A DNA stretch of 19,374 nt from Candidatus Equimonas enterica. GTDB lineage: Bacteria; Bacteroidota; Bacteroidia; Bacteroidales; Bacteroidaceae. Under the pieces are notes generated by a model, which worked only from the letters and a program-made list of their open reading frames with translations, did not search any database and was not told the origin of the DNA. Where the stretch lies: NCBI GenBank assembly GCA_018066225.1, contig JAGHRU010000171.1, positions 1-19,374 of the forward strand. Direction: 5' to 3'. Both the position numbers and the translations under genes were made by a program. The first letter of the stretch is position 1. Each line of letters opens with the position of its first letter. Of this stretch, positions 6,897-14,351 are shown one piece after another.

Positions 6897-7502
6897 TTAG
6901 GCTTCTGCCTTGGCAGCCTGAGCGGCAGCACCGATGGCGGCACGGGTCATCTTGACGGAGTAAACAACGACTTCCTTGGGCGTGACGAGCTCGAGACCAT
7001 CAAACTGGAGGTCGCAGACCTTGATGCTCTTGCCCAGACCGAGGTTGGTCACGTCGATGACGAGCTTCTCGGGGATTGCGCTGCAAACGGCCTTTACCTT
7101 GAGCTTGCGCACCATGCCGACGAGTTTACCACCAGCGCGTACACCTTCTGCAAGGCCTTGTGCTGCGATGGGCACACCGATGACGATGGGCTTCTCGGGA
7201 GTAACTTCGTAGAAATCCACGTGGAGGACATTGTCCTTTACGGGGTGGAACTGGAGCTCCTTGATGACGCCTTGACGGAGTTGGCCGTCGATGGTGATAT
7301 TGACGAGGTAGATGTTGGGGCTATACACCAACTTGTTGATTTGCTTCTCATCTACCTGGAAGTGCTGGGCTTCGGGGAGGTTGTTTTCGCCGCGCTTCTC
7401 ACCGTAGATGGTGCAGGGCACGAGACCTTGCTTACGCACAGCCTTGGTGGCTTTCTTGCCGAGGTCGGTACGCATGGTACCGTTGATGCTGATTTCTTTC
7501 AT
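6897..7502 (-). CDS. rplY: 50S ribosomal protein L25 / general stress protein Ctc
   Basis: A 201-aa long-form L25 (Ctc/TL5 type), which binds 5S rRNA in the 50S subunit. The N-terminal 5S-binding domain (about 1-95) contains RTDLGKKATKAVRKQGLVPC, IYGEKRGENN and VLHVDFYEV. The C-terminal beta domain (about 100-190) contains PIAAQGLAEGVRAGGKLVG and IPEKLVIDVTNLGLGKSI. An alanine-rich tail (AAIGAAAQAAKAEA) ends it. Being about 200 aa, it is the two-domain form rather than the short E. coli form of about 94 aa. The ATG at 7502 follows an A-rich leader with no Shine-Dalgarno, which is usual for this phylum. It is the first gene of the rplY-pth-hslR set. Confidence 0.97.
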   Translation of the reverse strand: MKEISINGTMRTDLGKKATKAVRKQGLVPCTIYGEKRGENNLPEAQHFQVDEKQINKLVYSPNIYLVNITIDGQLRQGVIKELQFHPVKDNVLHVDFYEVTPEKPIVIGVPIAAQGLAEGVRAGGKLVGMVRKLKVKAVCSAIPEKLVIDVTNLGLGKSIKVCDLQFDGLELVTPKEVVVYSVKMTRAAIGAAAQAAKAEA

Positions 7503-7602
7503 GAGTGTTTGTTGTTAGTGTTACTCTAAATTAAGATTGATAATTGCTTAATTCGCCATCACACTTCGCCGTTATAGGCGCTTGCCTGATGCAAATCGGG
7601 CG

Positions 7603-7633
7603 CAAAGTTACGACATTCTTCGTGAACGGCCAA
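7603..7633 (-). promoter_or_regulatory. Promoter of rplY
   Basis: The minus strand shows a perfect -7 TAACTTTG (7610-7603), a 19-nt spacer and a -33 of TTGG (7633-7630), one base from TTTG. It predicts a leader of about 95 nt for rplY. That leader contains an AATTAAG/CTTAATT hairpin near its end. Confidence 0.75.
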
Positions 7634-7658
7634 GCCTTTGCCCGATTTTTTTACATTT

Positions 7659-7701
7659 AAGCCCCTGTGCGGCGTGTGCGCGGACACTAACACAGGGGCT
7701 T
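7659..7701. other. Hairpin downstream of the BspA-like gene
   Basis: A perfect 11-bp inverted repeat pairs AAGCCCCTGTG (7659-7669) with its complement (7691-7701) around a 21-nt loop. It lies about 55 nt past the stop of the minus-strand BspA-like gene and probably ends or protects that transcript. No T-run follows on either strand, so it is not a standard rho-independent terminator. Confidence 0.5.
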
Positions 7702-7756
7702 GCTGCTATGGCGATGCGAGAGGGACGGCGCGTCCAGCGTTGTGCTTGGCGGTCGC

Positions 7757-9322
7757 TTATCGCTCGCTGATATTCTTGAAGTTCTTCCACCCTTCGGCAC
7801 GCTGATATTGCGCTGTGGTGCCTGCGGGCACGATGAGGGTGATTTTCTTGAGATTGTCATTGACCTTGCTGGCCACAGGAGGTGTTGCCGCGCATACGGC
7901 CATCGTGGTTAGCGCGTCGCAGTTGTAGAAGGCTTTGCTTCCCACGAGGCGGAGGCCTGCGGGCAGGGTGATGCTCCGCAAGGCTTTGCAGTGGTCGAAA
8001 GCGTGCTCATCGATGACTTTCAACTCGGCGGGAAGCGCGACTTCGAGCAGCACCTCGCAGTGGTCAAAAGCCCGCTTGCCGATGTTGGTGAGCCCATCGG
8101 GCAGATGGATTTCCATGAGCCGCTTGCAGCCCGAGAATGTGCCGTCCATGATGCTGGTTACGCCTTCGGGCAGCGTGATGCTCTCCAAGGCTTTGCAGTC
8201 TTCAAAGGCCTTCTCGCCAATGGCTTTCACGGTGGAGGGCAGTTGCAAGGCGCGTAGTGCGGAGCAGCCTGACCAGCAGGAAGCCGGGATGACATCAATG
8301 CCTTCGGGCAGGTTGATGCGCATCAGTGCGCTACATCCCGAGAAGGCGTTTTTGTTGAGGTCGTTGAGCGTAGCGGGCAGCGCAACGCTGCTCAACTTGC
8401 TGCAACCTGCGAAGGCTGATTTGCCGATGGAGATTACACCGTCAGGGATTGTGTAGCCCCCTTCGCGCTTGTTGGGATAAAGGCAGAGGGCAGTGCCCGT
8501 TGGATCGAAGAGGACGCCGTCGATGCTGGTATAGAGGGGACTGCCTGCTTCGACATCAATGTCGGTGAGCACACCAGTGCGGAGGGCACTGAGTGGACAG
8601 GCGGTGAGACTGGCGGGTAGCCCTATTTGGGCGATGTTGGTGCTGGCAAAGACATTCTCTCCAAGGCTTTCGAGCGTATGGGGTAGCGCGATGTCGTGCA
8701 GCCCGCGGCAACTGCGAAATGCACCGTCATAGATGCTGCGCAAACCTTCGGGCAGATAGATGGATTGGAGATCGTGGCAGTCGCGAAACGCATCTTGGCC
8801 GATGACTTCCAGCGTTTCGGGCAGACCGACCTGCTGCAAGCGGGAGCAGTCGTAAAACGCATTGTCGCCGATGACCGTCAAGTCGTTGGGCAGGATGATG
8901 GCACGCAGCGTACCGCAGCCGCTAAAAGCCTTAGTAGGCAAGATGCGGTCGGGGTTGTTGCGCTCGCTTATTGGGCGTATGATGCGGGCGTGCTCCAAGT
9001 CCAAGTCCAGCCACGCCGTATGCTCTTTGCCCTGCTTGTCGATGATAACTTTGCGCCGTCCCATCTCGGATAGCACTCGGAGGTCATCGGCGTTGATGGG
9101 CCCGTCCACAACGATGCTCGTGATAGCGGCGCGGTCGTAATCGCCGAGGCGTTTGGTGATCTCGCCGGGGTGAGAGACTTTGAGCACCAAGGTGTTGTCG
9201 CGGTCGTTGAGACGGAATACTTCGGCGATGACATCGCGCCAGAAGTGTGACTTGCGGCCTTGCGCTACGCTCGTCGTGGCGATGGCGAGTAGGCAGCATA
9301 GGGTGATAAAGAGGCGTTTCAT
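7757..9322 (-). CDS. Secreted BspA-like leucine-rich-repeat protein
   Basis: A 521-aa predicted exported protein. The start at 9322 is chosen because it opens a signal peptide (MKRLFITLCCLLAIATTSVAQG); the longer frame to 9460 runs back into hflX. Residues about 25-125 form an N-terminal region including ITSIVVDGPINADDLRVLSEM. From about 131 to 470 run about eleven LRR_5/BspA-type repeats of the pattern AFxxCxxLxxIxLPxxLxxIG, such as AFYDCSRLQQVGLPETLEVI. A non-repeat insert (about 255-290, SPLYTSIDGVLFDPTGTALC) interrupts them. The C-terminus (VPAGTTAQYQRAEGWKNF) is the usual end of such proteins. No lipobox or type IX sorting tail is visible. Some BspA relatives bind host matrix or other bacteria, but ligand and location here are unknown. 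A terminator sits 16 nt upstream. Confidence 0.9.
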   Translation of the reverse strand: MKRLFITLCCLLAIATTSVAQGRKSHFWRDVIAEVFRLNDRDNTLVLKVSHPGEITKRLGDYDRAAITSIVVDGPINADDLRVLSEMGRRKVIIDKQGKEHTAWLDLDLEHARIIRPISERNNPDRILPTKAFSGCGTLRAIILPNDLTVIGDNAFYDCSRLQQVGLPETLEVIGQDAFRDCHDLQSIYLPEGLRSIYDGAFRSCRGLHDIALPHTLESLGENVFASTNIAQIGLPASLTACPLSALRTGVLTDIDVEAGSPLYTSIDGVLFDPTGTALCLYPNKREGGYTIPDGVISIGKSAFAGCSKLSSVALPATLNDLNKNAFSGCSALMRINLPEGIDVIPASCWSGCSALRALQLPSTVKAIGEKAFEDCKALESITLPEGVTSIMDGTFSGCKRLMEIHLPDGLTNIGKRAFDHCEVLLEVALPAELKVIDEHAFDHCKALRSITLPAGLRLVGSKAFYNCDALTTMAVCAATPPVASKVNDNLKKITLIVPAGTTAQYQRAEGWKNFKNISER

Positions 9323-9338
9323 GGCAATCGGTTGCGTG

Positions 9339-9368
9339 AAAAAAGGCAGAGGCTTGCGCCTGTCTGCC
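9339..9368 (-). terminator. Rho-independent terminator after hflX, just upstream of the BspA-like gene
   Basis: On the minus strand GGCAGA and GGC (9368-9358, with a 2-nt bulge) pair with GCCTCTGCC (9353-9345) around a 4-nt loop, then come six Ts (9344-9339). It begins 3 nt past the hflX stop. The U-tract ends 16 nt before the ATG of the next gene on the same strand. Confidence 0.85.
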
Positions 9369-9371
9369 CGT

Positions 9372-10685
9372 TTATTGTATCTCGCCGTTGGCGTCGTATT
9401 GGGTGAAAAGGAAGTCGTTGTAAGGGTACTTCTGCACATGAAGTTGGCGTACACGGGCATAGAGCAAGTCGCGAAGTTCGTCGATGTTGGTGCGCTCGCG
9501 TGCGCTAATAAATATGACTTCCTCTTGCGCTTTGCCCATCCACGTTTGCATGAGTTCGGGCAAGGTGCGATTTTCTTTCGTCTTTGGCGTTAAGTCGTCC
9601 TCGTCTTTGGGGGTGAAGGTGTAAGCATCCATCTTGTTGAAGACAATGAGACGTGGGGTCGTGCTACATCCCAAGTCGGCCAGGGTGCGGTCCACGACCT
9701 GCATCTGCTCCTCAAAGTCGGGGTGCGAAATATCGACGACGTGGATGAGCAGGTCGGCTTCGCGCACTTCGTCGAGCGTAGATTTGAAGGAATCGACAAG
9801 GTCTGTGGGGAGCTTGCGTATGAAGCCCACAGTGTCGGCAAGGAGAAAGGGCAGATTTTGCAGTATGACTTTGCGCACCGTGGTGTCGAGAGTGGCAAAG
9901 AGTTTGTTCTCGGCGAAGACTTCTGCTTTCGCCAATAGGTTGATGAGCGTAGATTTTCCTACGTTGGTATAGCCTACGAGGGCAGCGCGCACCATGCGTC
10001 CGCGGTTTTGGCGTTGCGTGGTTTTCTGACGGTCAATGTCGGCAAGGCGCTGTTTTAGCAACGACATGCGGTTGAGGATGATGCGGCGGTCCATCTCAAG
10101 TTGCGTCTCGCCCGGGCCACGCAGTCCTACTGTGCCCTTTCCGCCGCCACCGCCAGAGCCACCACCTTGTCTTTCGAGGTGCGTCCAGAGGCGTTGCAAG
10201 CGTGGCAGCATGTAGCGGTATTGCGCCAACTCCACCTGTGTCTTGGCGTTGGCGGTCTGCGCCCGCATAGCAAAGATGTCTAGGATGAGGGAGGTGAGGT
10301 CAAGGATTTTGACTTGCAGTTCACGCTCTATGCTTCGCAGTTGCTTGGCCGAGAGCTCGTCGTCGAAAATGACCATACCGACAGGCTGCGGCTTCGCCAC
10401 ATCTGCTGGCCACAACAAGTCTTTTTCGGCTTCTTCTGCCCTCTTGTCCTGCTCCTCTATATAGGCTTTGATTTCTTCCAACTTACCTTTGCCGACATAG
10501 GTCACGGTGTTGGGACCATCAATGCGTTGGGTGAAACGCTTGATGGTGACCGCACCTGCTGTCTCGGCCAAGAAGGCCAATTCGTCGAGGTATTCCTTGG
10601 TCTTGCGCTCATCTTGCTGCTTGGTGATGAGCGCCACCAGCACCGCTGTCTCTGCGGCGGTGTCGGTCTTGATAAATTCTCGCAT
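9372..10685 (-). CDS. hflX: GTPase HflX, ribosome-associated
   Basis: A 437-aa HflX-family GTPase. Known members bind the 50S subunit and split or rescue stalled ribosomes under stress. The N-terminal HflX domain (about 10-170) includes VTYVGKGKLEEI (61-72), DDELSAKQLRSIE (108-120), DRTSLILDIFA-like LDLTSLILDIFAMRA (128-142) and ELAQYRYMLPRL (152-163). A glycine-rich linker (GGGSGGGGGKG) and GLRGPGETQLEMDRR (187-201) follow. The G domain shows G1 GYTNVGKS (238-245), G3 DTVGF (284-288), G4 NKMD (350-353) and G5 SAR (394-396). The start lies 4 nt after the stop of the upstream acidic protein gene, indicating co-transcription. A terminator follows immediately. Confidence 0.97.
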   Translation of the reverse strand: MREFIKTDTAAETAVLVALITKQQDERKTKEYLDELAFLAETAGAVTIKRFTQRIDGPNTVTYVGKGKLEEIKAYIEEQDKRAEEAEKDLLWPADVAKPQPVGMVIFDDELSAKQLRSIERELQVKILDLTSLILDIFAMRAQTANAKTQVELAQYRYMLPRLQRLWTHLERQGGGSGGGGGKGTVGLRGPGETQLEMDRRIILNRMSLLKQRLADIDRQKTTQRQNRGRMVRAALVGYTNVGKSTLINLLAKAEVFAENKLFATLDTTVRKVILQNLPFLLADTVGFIRKLPTDLVDSFKSTLDEVREADLLIHVVDISHPDFEEQMQVVDRTLADLGCSTTPRLIVFNKMDAYTFTPKDEDDLTPKTKENRTLPELMQTWMGKAQEEVIFISARERTNIDELRDLLYARVRQLHVQKYPYNDFLFTQYDANGEIQ

Positions 10686-10689
10686 GTTG

Positions 10690-11133
10690 TTAGTCGTCCA
10701 ATAACTTTCCGATGAAGTCGTCGAGGTCGTCGTCCAAATCTTTCATGAGGTCGCCATCGACAATGATAGCGTCGTCGTCCACCACATAGAGCTCGGTGAC
10801 GATGTCGTGTCCCTCGTCGATGAGCACAAAACTATATGGGCGCAGCAGATTGAGCTGCGCATCCAAGGTGGGGCGCATGGCGATGAGCACCTCCTTGATA
10901 GGCTGCTGGACATCCTCCATAAAGGTGTCGGATGGGTCGTTAATCCACTCCTCAACGACGCAACGCGTGAGTTCGTTGTCGTCATCGTCGTAGATGCGTA
11001 TCTCGCCGCTCTCTTGTATGACTTGCAGATAGAGGTCGGTGAGGCGCGGCTCTTGCTGAACCGTAGGACATTTGTCGGCAGCCTTTCTGATGGCGCGCTC
11101 AATTTGCTTGAGCATGTGTTCCGAGTACTTCAT
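10690..11133 (-). CDS. Conserved-looking acidic protein of unknown function, upstream of hflX
   Basis: A 147-aa cytoplasmic protein without signal peptide or membrane segment. I do not recognise a characterised domain. The start at 11133 is preferred over the longer frame to 11211, because the -7 promoter box lies at 11184-11177, inside that longer frame. The N-terminal 25 residues (MKYSEHMLKQIERAIRKAAD) look like a basic amphipathic helix. The rest is strongly acidic, with IYDDDDNE in the middle and DLDDDLDDFIGKLLDD at the end. The gene ends 4 nt before hflX, so the two are almost certainly co-transcribed. A role with HflX or the ribosome is only a guess from position. Confidence 0.8.
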   Translation of the reverse strand: MKYSEHMLKQIERAIRKAADKCPTVQQEPRLTDLYLQVIQESGEIRIYDDDDNELTRCVVEEWINDPSDTFMEDVQQPIKEVLIAMRPTLDAQLNLLRPYSFVLIDEGHDIVTELYVVDDDAIIVDGDLMKDLDDDLDDFIGKLLDD

Positions 11134-11176
11134 AATCCAAAGCGTAGTTAGTCGCCTTTGGGGCGTAATTTCCTTG

Positions 11177-11207
11177 CAAAGATAGGCAGGAAATTTGGAA
11201 ACTGCAA
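11177..11207 (-). promoter_or_regulatory. Promoter of the acidic protein-hflX operon
   Basis: The minus strand reads a perfect -7 TATCTTTG (11184-11177). A weaker -33 candidate, TTGC, lies 19 nt upstream (11207-11204). The predicted leader is about 40 nt. Confidence 0.7.
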
Positions 11208-11259
11208 GCAAATTCCCTTTTTTCTGCGCTGCCGTGGCGTATTTTCCATCCTTTATTCG

Positions 11260-11267
11260 TAAATTTG
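11260..11267 (+). promoter_or_regulatory. -7 box of the GH20 gene promoter
   Basis: A perfect TAAATTTG, followed by GCGC as is common at such boxes, lies 38 nt before the ATG at 11306. No convincing TTTG is seen 19-21 nt upstream. It is divergent from the promoter at 11177-11207, with about 50 nt between them. Confidence 0.6.
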
Positions 11268-11305
11268 CGCTGTCGGCACCTTAATTTTCGTTTGACGCCA
11301 AGCCT

Positions 11306-13231
11306 ATGAAACATCTTGCTCTGCTCCTTCTCCTTTGTTTGCCTTGTATTATGACGGCTTCGGCCCAGTGCTTGCTGCCGCAGCCGCAGCAGGTAGAATG
11401 GCAACGCGGTCGCAATGTGCAAGGCGTGGTCAGCGTTGCCCATGTGTCGCCCCAGTGTCTTTGCAGCACTTCCCCGGAGGCCTATCGTCTCCGCGTGACA
11501 CGCGATAGCATTGTCGTCTATGCCGCCACGCCGATAGGGGAGTTGCGTGCTCGCCAGACGCTGGCGCAACTGCGCGATAGGCGTGGGGCTTATCGCTGTG
11601 TGCTCATCGACGATGCACCTGCCTATGAGTGGCGGGGAGCGATGATCGATGTGTCGCGTCATTTCTTCCCCATTGAGTTTCTGCGTCGTCAGGTCGATGT
11701 GTTGTCGGCCTATAAAATCAATCGTCTGCATCTGCACCTGACCGATGCCGCGGGGTGGCGGATGGAAATCAAAGCCTACCCTCGGCTGACAAGCCTCGGC
11801 GCATGGCGGCGTGGTCAGACCTGGAAGCAGTGGTGGTGGGAGTATGGACGAGAATATGTCGATAGGGCGCATCCCGAAGCCTACGGCGGCTACTACACGC
11901 AAGACGAACTGCGCGAGTTGGTGGCCTATGCCGCAGCGCGTGGTGTCACCATCGTGCCCGAGATAGAGATGCCTGCCCACAGCGAAGAGGTGCTGACGGC
12001 CTATCCCGAACTCTCCTGCACCCATGAGCCTTATCGCCAAGCCGACTTCTGCATCGGCAACCCTGCTACCTATGTCTTCCTCCAACGCGTCTTGGAGGAG
12101 GTGATGGACGTATTCCCCTCTACGGACATTCATATTGGGGGCGACGAAGCGGGCATGGCCTCGTGGGGAGACTGCCCATTGTGTCAAGCCAAGATGCGTG
12201 AACTGGGACTCACCGACAAGCGGCAACTCCAAGCGTCGCTGATAGCCCATATCGGCAAGTTCCTCTCTTCGCACGGTCGTCGCCTCATCGGGTGGGATGA
12301 AATCGTCGATGCGTCTTTGCCTGCGGGGGCTACCGTGATGGTGTGGCGTGGTATGGCTCGTGCCACCGAGGCCTTGCGATTGGGCCTCGATGTGGTGCTC
12401 TCTCCTGGTCAGTACTGCTATCTCGATGCCTATCAGGACGCACCACCGACGCAGCCCGAGGCGATGGGAGGCTTCACACCCCTATCGACGGTCTATGACT
12501 TCGTACCCGATGTTGGCGTTACAGCCGAGCAGCGTAGCCATTTGCGCGGGGTACAAGGCAACCTCTGGACGGAGTATGTGCCCATATCGCAGCAGGCCGA
12601 ATATATGCTCTACCCGAGGATGCTGGCTATCGCCGAGGTGGGGTGGAACGGCACACGGCAGAAAGACTGGACTGATTTCCGTGAGCGTGCCAAGCGTCAG
12701 GCCGAGGCGTTGCGTGCCGAGGGCATCAACGCTTTCGACCTTGGCCGTGAGGTGGGCAACCGCAAGGCGATGCTGCACCCCGTCTCCCATAAAGCGCGTG
12801 GCGCAAAGGTGACGTACAATGCGCCTTACGCCGAGGCCTATCGTGCTGCGGGCGACACCACGCTGACCGATGGCCGCTCTGGCGGTTGGCACTATGCTGA
12901 TGGGCGTTGGCAGGGCTTCATAGAGGCGGCGCGTCTGGACGTGACGCTCGACCTCGGACGTGAGCAGAATATCAAAGCCGTCAGCACGCACTTCTTCCAG
13001 TCCTGTGGCCCGGAAATTTTCTTCCCTGCGGGCTATGAGGTCAGTGTGAGCCGCGACGGTCGCCACTTCACGCCGATGGGGCGTGACGACCGTGACGTGG
13101 TGCGTACCGATACTCCCGATGTGCAGACGCGTACGGTGCGGGGACGGACGCGTGCACGCTATGTTCGTGTCAAGGCTACGGCGGGAGATCAGCAAGGCTG
13201 GGTGTTCGCCGACGAGATAGAGGTGCATTGA
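11306..13231 (+). CDS. Secreted GH20 beta-N-acetylhexosaminidase with discoidin-like C-terminus
   Basis: A 641-aa exported exo-acting hexosaminidase that removes terminal GlcNAc/GalNAc from glycans, probably in the periplasm or at the surface. The signal peptide is MKHLALLLLLCLPCIMTASAQ. A short GH20b-like N-domain (about 22-105) precedes the catalytic barrel, which opens with EWRGAMIDVSRHF (108-120; substrate-binding R110). It continues with HLHLTDAAGWRMEIK (142-156), PEIEMPAHSEE (218-228) and the catalytic D280-E281 pair in HIGGDEAG; GNLWTEYV follows later. The last 140 residues or so resemble an F5/8-type (discoidin) carbohydrate-binding domain (DLGREQNIKAV, FPAGYEVSVSRDGRHF, RYVRVKA). It is monocistronic, and no SusC/SusD pair is nearby, so it is not in an obvious polysaccharide-utilisation locus. 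Confidence 0.95.
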   Translation: MKHLALLLLLCLPCIMTASAQCLLPQPQQVEWQRGRNVQGVVSVAHVSPQCLCSTSPEAYRLRVTRDSIVVYAATPIGELRARQTLAQLRDRRGAYRCVLIDDAPAYEWRGAMIDVSRHFFPIEFLRRQVDVLSAYKINRLHLHLTDAAGWRMEIKAYPRLTSLGAWRRGQTWKQWWWEYGREYVDRAHPEAYGGYYTQDELRELVAYAAARGVTIVPEIEMPAHSEEVLTAYPELSCTHEPYRQADFCIGNPATYVFLQRVLEEVMDVFPSTDIHIGGDEAGMASWGDCPLCQAKMRELGLTDKRQLQASLIAHIGKFLSSHGRRLIGWDEIVDASLPAGATVMVWRGMARATEALRLGLDVVLSPGQYCYLDAYQDAPPTQPEAMGGFTPLSTVYDFVPDVGVTAEQRSHLRGVQGNLWTEYVPISQQAEYMLYPRMLAIAEVGWNGTRQKDWTDFRERAKRQAEALRAEGINAFDLGREVGNRKAMLHPVSHKARGAKVTYNAPYAEAYRAAGDTTLTDGRSGGWHYADGRWQGFIEAARLDVTLDLGREQNIKAVSTHFFQSCGPEIFFPAGYEVSVSRDGRHFTPMGRDDRDVVRTDTPDVQTRTVRGRTRARYVRVKATAGDQQGWVFADEIEVH

Positions 13232-13304
13232 GGCGAAAATGCGCTCTCCCCATGCTGTGAAACGTCAATTCCCTCTTCGGGTGCCTAAAAAATGCAGCGA
13301 TTGT

Positions 13305-13335
13305 TTTGCACATTCGGCAAAATGGCGTAATTTTG
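13305..13335 (+). promoter_or_regulatory. Promoter of the yqaE-ftsB operon
   Basis: A perfect TTTG (13305-13308), a 19-nt spacer and a perfect -7 TAATTTTG (13328-13335) make this one of the best promoter matches in the window. The predicted leader to the ATG at 13376 is about 35 nt. Confidence 0.85.
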
Positions 13336-13375
13336 CGGCAGAATGTCGATATATTAACGCCTTTTCCTCTCTGCT

Positions 13376-13531
13376 ATGTCCTGTTTGCGTGCGCTTGTCT
13401 GCCTGTTATTCCCGCCTTTGGCTGTCATAGACAAAGGCTGTGGGTCGCTGCTCTTGGTGACCATATTGACCCTCTGCGGCTGGATACCCGGCGTCATCGG
13501 TGCGCTGATTATCGTAAACAACGAAGGATAA
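13376..13531 (+). CDS. YqaE/Pmp3-family small membrane protein
   Basis: A 51-aa protein (starts MSCLRALVCLLFPPLAVIDK) with two hydrophobic helices, at about residues 4-18 and 24-46. Family hallmarks are the FPPLAV motif, the following KGCG turn, and LCGWIPGVIGAL in the second helix. Pmp3/YqaE proteins are small inner-membrane proteins linked to membrane potential or salt stress in yeast and plants; their bacterial role is not settled. The promoter at 13305-13335 lies just upstream, and ftsB starts 12 nt after the stop, so it is the first gene of that operon. It is easily missed because it is so short. The family assignment rests on motif recognition by eye. Confidence 0.88.
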   Translation: MSCLRALVCLLFPPLAVIDKGCGSLLLVTILTLCGWIPGVIGALIIVNNEG

Positions 13532-13543
13532 CTCCCCTCTGCT

Positions 13544-13849
13544 ATGGCAACGAAACTCCAAAACCTCTGGCGTGCTCTGGGCAAGCATAAGTGCTTGTAC
13601 CTGACCATCTTTTTTGTGCTTCTCATCTGCTTTATCGATGAGAACTCACTGCTGCGTCGCTGGCGGCTGATACGCCAAAACAACGAATTGCAGGAGCAAA
13701 TCCTCCGTTATGAAAAGGAGTACGCCGATGCCAACGCCGAGTTGAAGCAACTTGACAACTCGCCAGAAGCCGTGGAGCGTGTGGCGCGTGTCAATCTGCT
13801 GATGAAGACTTCGGACGAAGATGTGTATGTCATCGAAGAAACCCCATAA
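13544..13849 (+). CDS. ftsB: FtsB/DivIC-family septum formation protein
   Basis: A 101-aa bitopic protein of the septum-formation-initiator family. FtsB/DivIC forms a complex with FtsL and FtsQ/DivIB at the division site and activates septal peptidoglycan synthesis. It has a short cytoplasmic N-terminus and one transmembrane helix (about 17-31, YLTIFFVLLICFI). A coiled coil follows (about 36-72, LLRRWRLIRQNNELQEQILR), then the family's C-terminal motif (RVNLLMKTSDEDVYVIEE). Length and order match the family. It lies between the YqaE-like gene (12 nt before) and a membrane protein (10 nt after), so it is probably expressed from the promoter at 13305-13335. The symbol is by family; DivIC would be equally apt. 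Confidence 0.9.
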   Translation: MATKLQNLWRALGKHKCLYLTIFFVLLICFIDENSLLRRWRLIRQNNELQEQILRYEKEYADANAELKQLDNSPEAVERVARVNLLMKTSDEDVYVIEETP

Positions 13850-13859
13850 ACTTTTTGCT

Positions 13860-14234
13860 ATGCGCCCTCTTTCTATGCTCGAGACGGTGTTGCTCTATTT
13901 AGGCGGTGTGCTGCTCGTAGGTGGCATCGTCCTGCCCATTACGCCGCTTGCCCCATACGCTGCATACGTCTTCCTCATTGGCAGCCTGCTATATGGCCTC
14001 ATGCAGTGGCGACAGTGCTACGATGGCGACGACCTCGTGGTGAAGCGTCTGCGCCGTATTTTGCTGCTGAGCGATGTGCTCTTCGTCGCGAGTGCTGTGC
14101 TTCTGCTGATGGAGACCAAATACTTTGGGCTCTATCTTCCCGGAGCATGGAAAATCGTGATGCTCATTGCCGCCGTGCAGCAGATCTATGCCGTCTTTCG
14201 CCTCTCATCGACTTTGCCGCATCGTGAGGCGTAG
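13860..14234 (+). CDS. Four-helix membrane protein of unknown function
   Basis: A 124-aa protein with four predicted transmembrane segments at about residues 9-25, 30-48, 66-84 and 97-113, separated by short loops (RQCYDGDDLVVKR is the main polar one). I do not recognise a named family. The start at 13860 is chosen because it lies 10 nt past the ftsB stop; an upstream in-frame ATG at 13821 would overlap ftsB by 29 nt and add a polar stretch with no apparent role. It is probably the last gene of the yqaE-ftsB operon. The position suggests an envelope function, but nothing in the sequence shows one. Confidence 0.75.
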   Translation: MRPLSMLETVLLYLGGVLLVGGIVLPITPLAPYAAYVFLIGSLLYGLMQWRQCYDGDDLVVKRLRRILLLSDVLFVASAVLLLMETKYFGLYLPGAWKIVMLIAAVQQIYAVFRLSSTLPHREA

Positions 14235-14308
14235 GATGTGAAATTCTGCGTTGTAAAGGCACTGGAAGTATAAAAAATGTTATAAGACAGCAAGTTCTGT
14301 CTGAAAAG

Positions 14309-14341
14309 TTTGGTAGAAACAAATCGTAAGTCGTAACTTTG
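14309..14341 (+). promoter_or_regulatory. Promoter of the DUF4369 lipoprotein gene
   Basis: A perfect TTTG (14309-14312), a 21-nt spacer and a perfect -7 TAACTTTG (14334-14341). Only 10 nt separate the -7 box from the ATG at 14352. A small AGACAG/CTGTCT hairpin (14285-14302) lies just upstream. Confidence 0.8.
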
Positions 14342-14351
14342 TACTTGCAAA

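Noticed and set aside
7757..9322. Polysaccharide-utilisation or surface-adhesion gene cluster around the BspA-like and GH20 genes
   Set aside because: No SusC/SusD-type genes, regulators or additional glycosidases are present, and the two genes are separated by the hflX operon and run in opposite directions.
9345..9369. Third copy of the GGGCAGA repeat at the hflX terminator
   Set aside because: It shares TCTGCCC and a few neighbouring bases only; the spacing pattern and second half of the element are absent, so chance within a GC-rich stem is the simpler reading.
11099..12274. Open frame of 391 codons on the minus strand opposite the GH20 gene
   Set aside because: It overlaps both the GH20 catalytic domain and the acidic protein promoter region, and its sequence has no domain.
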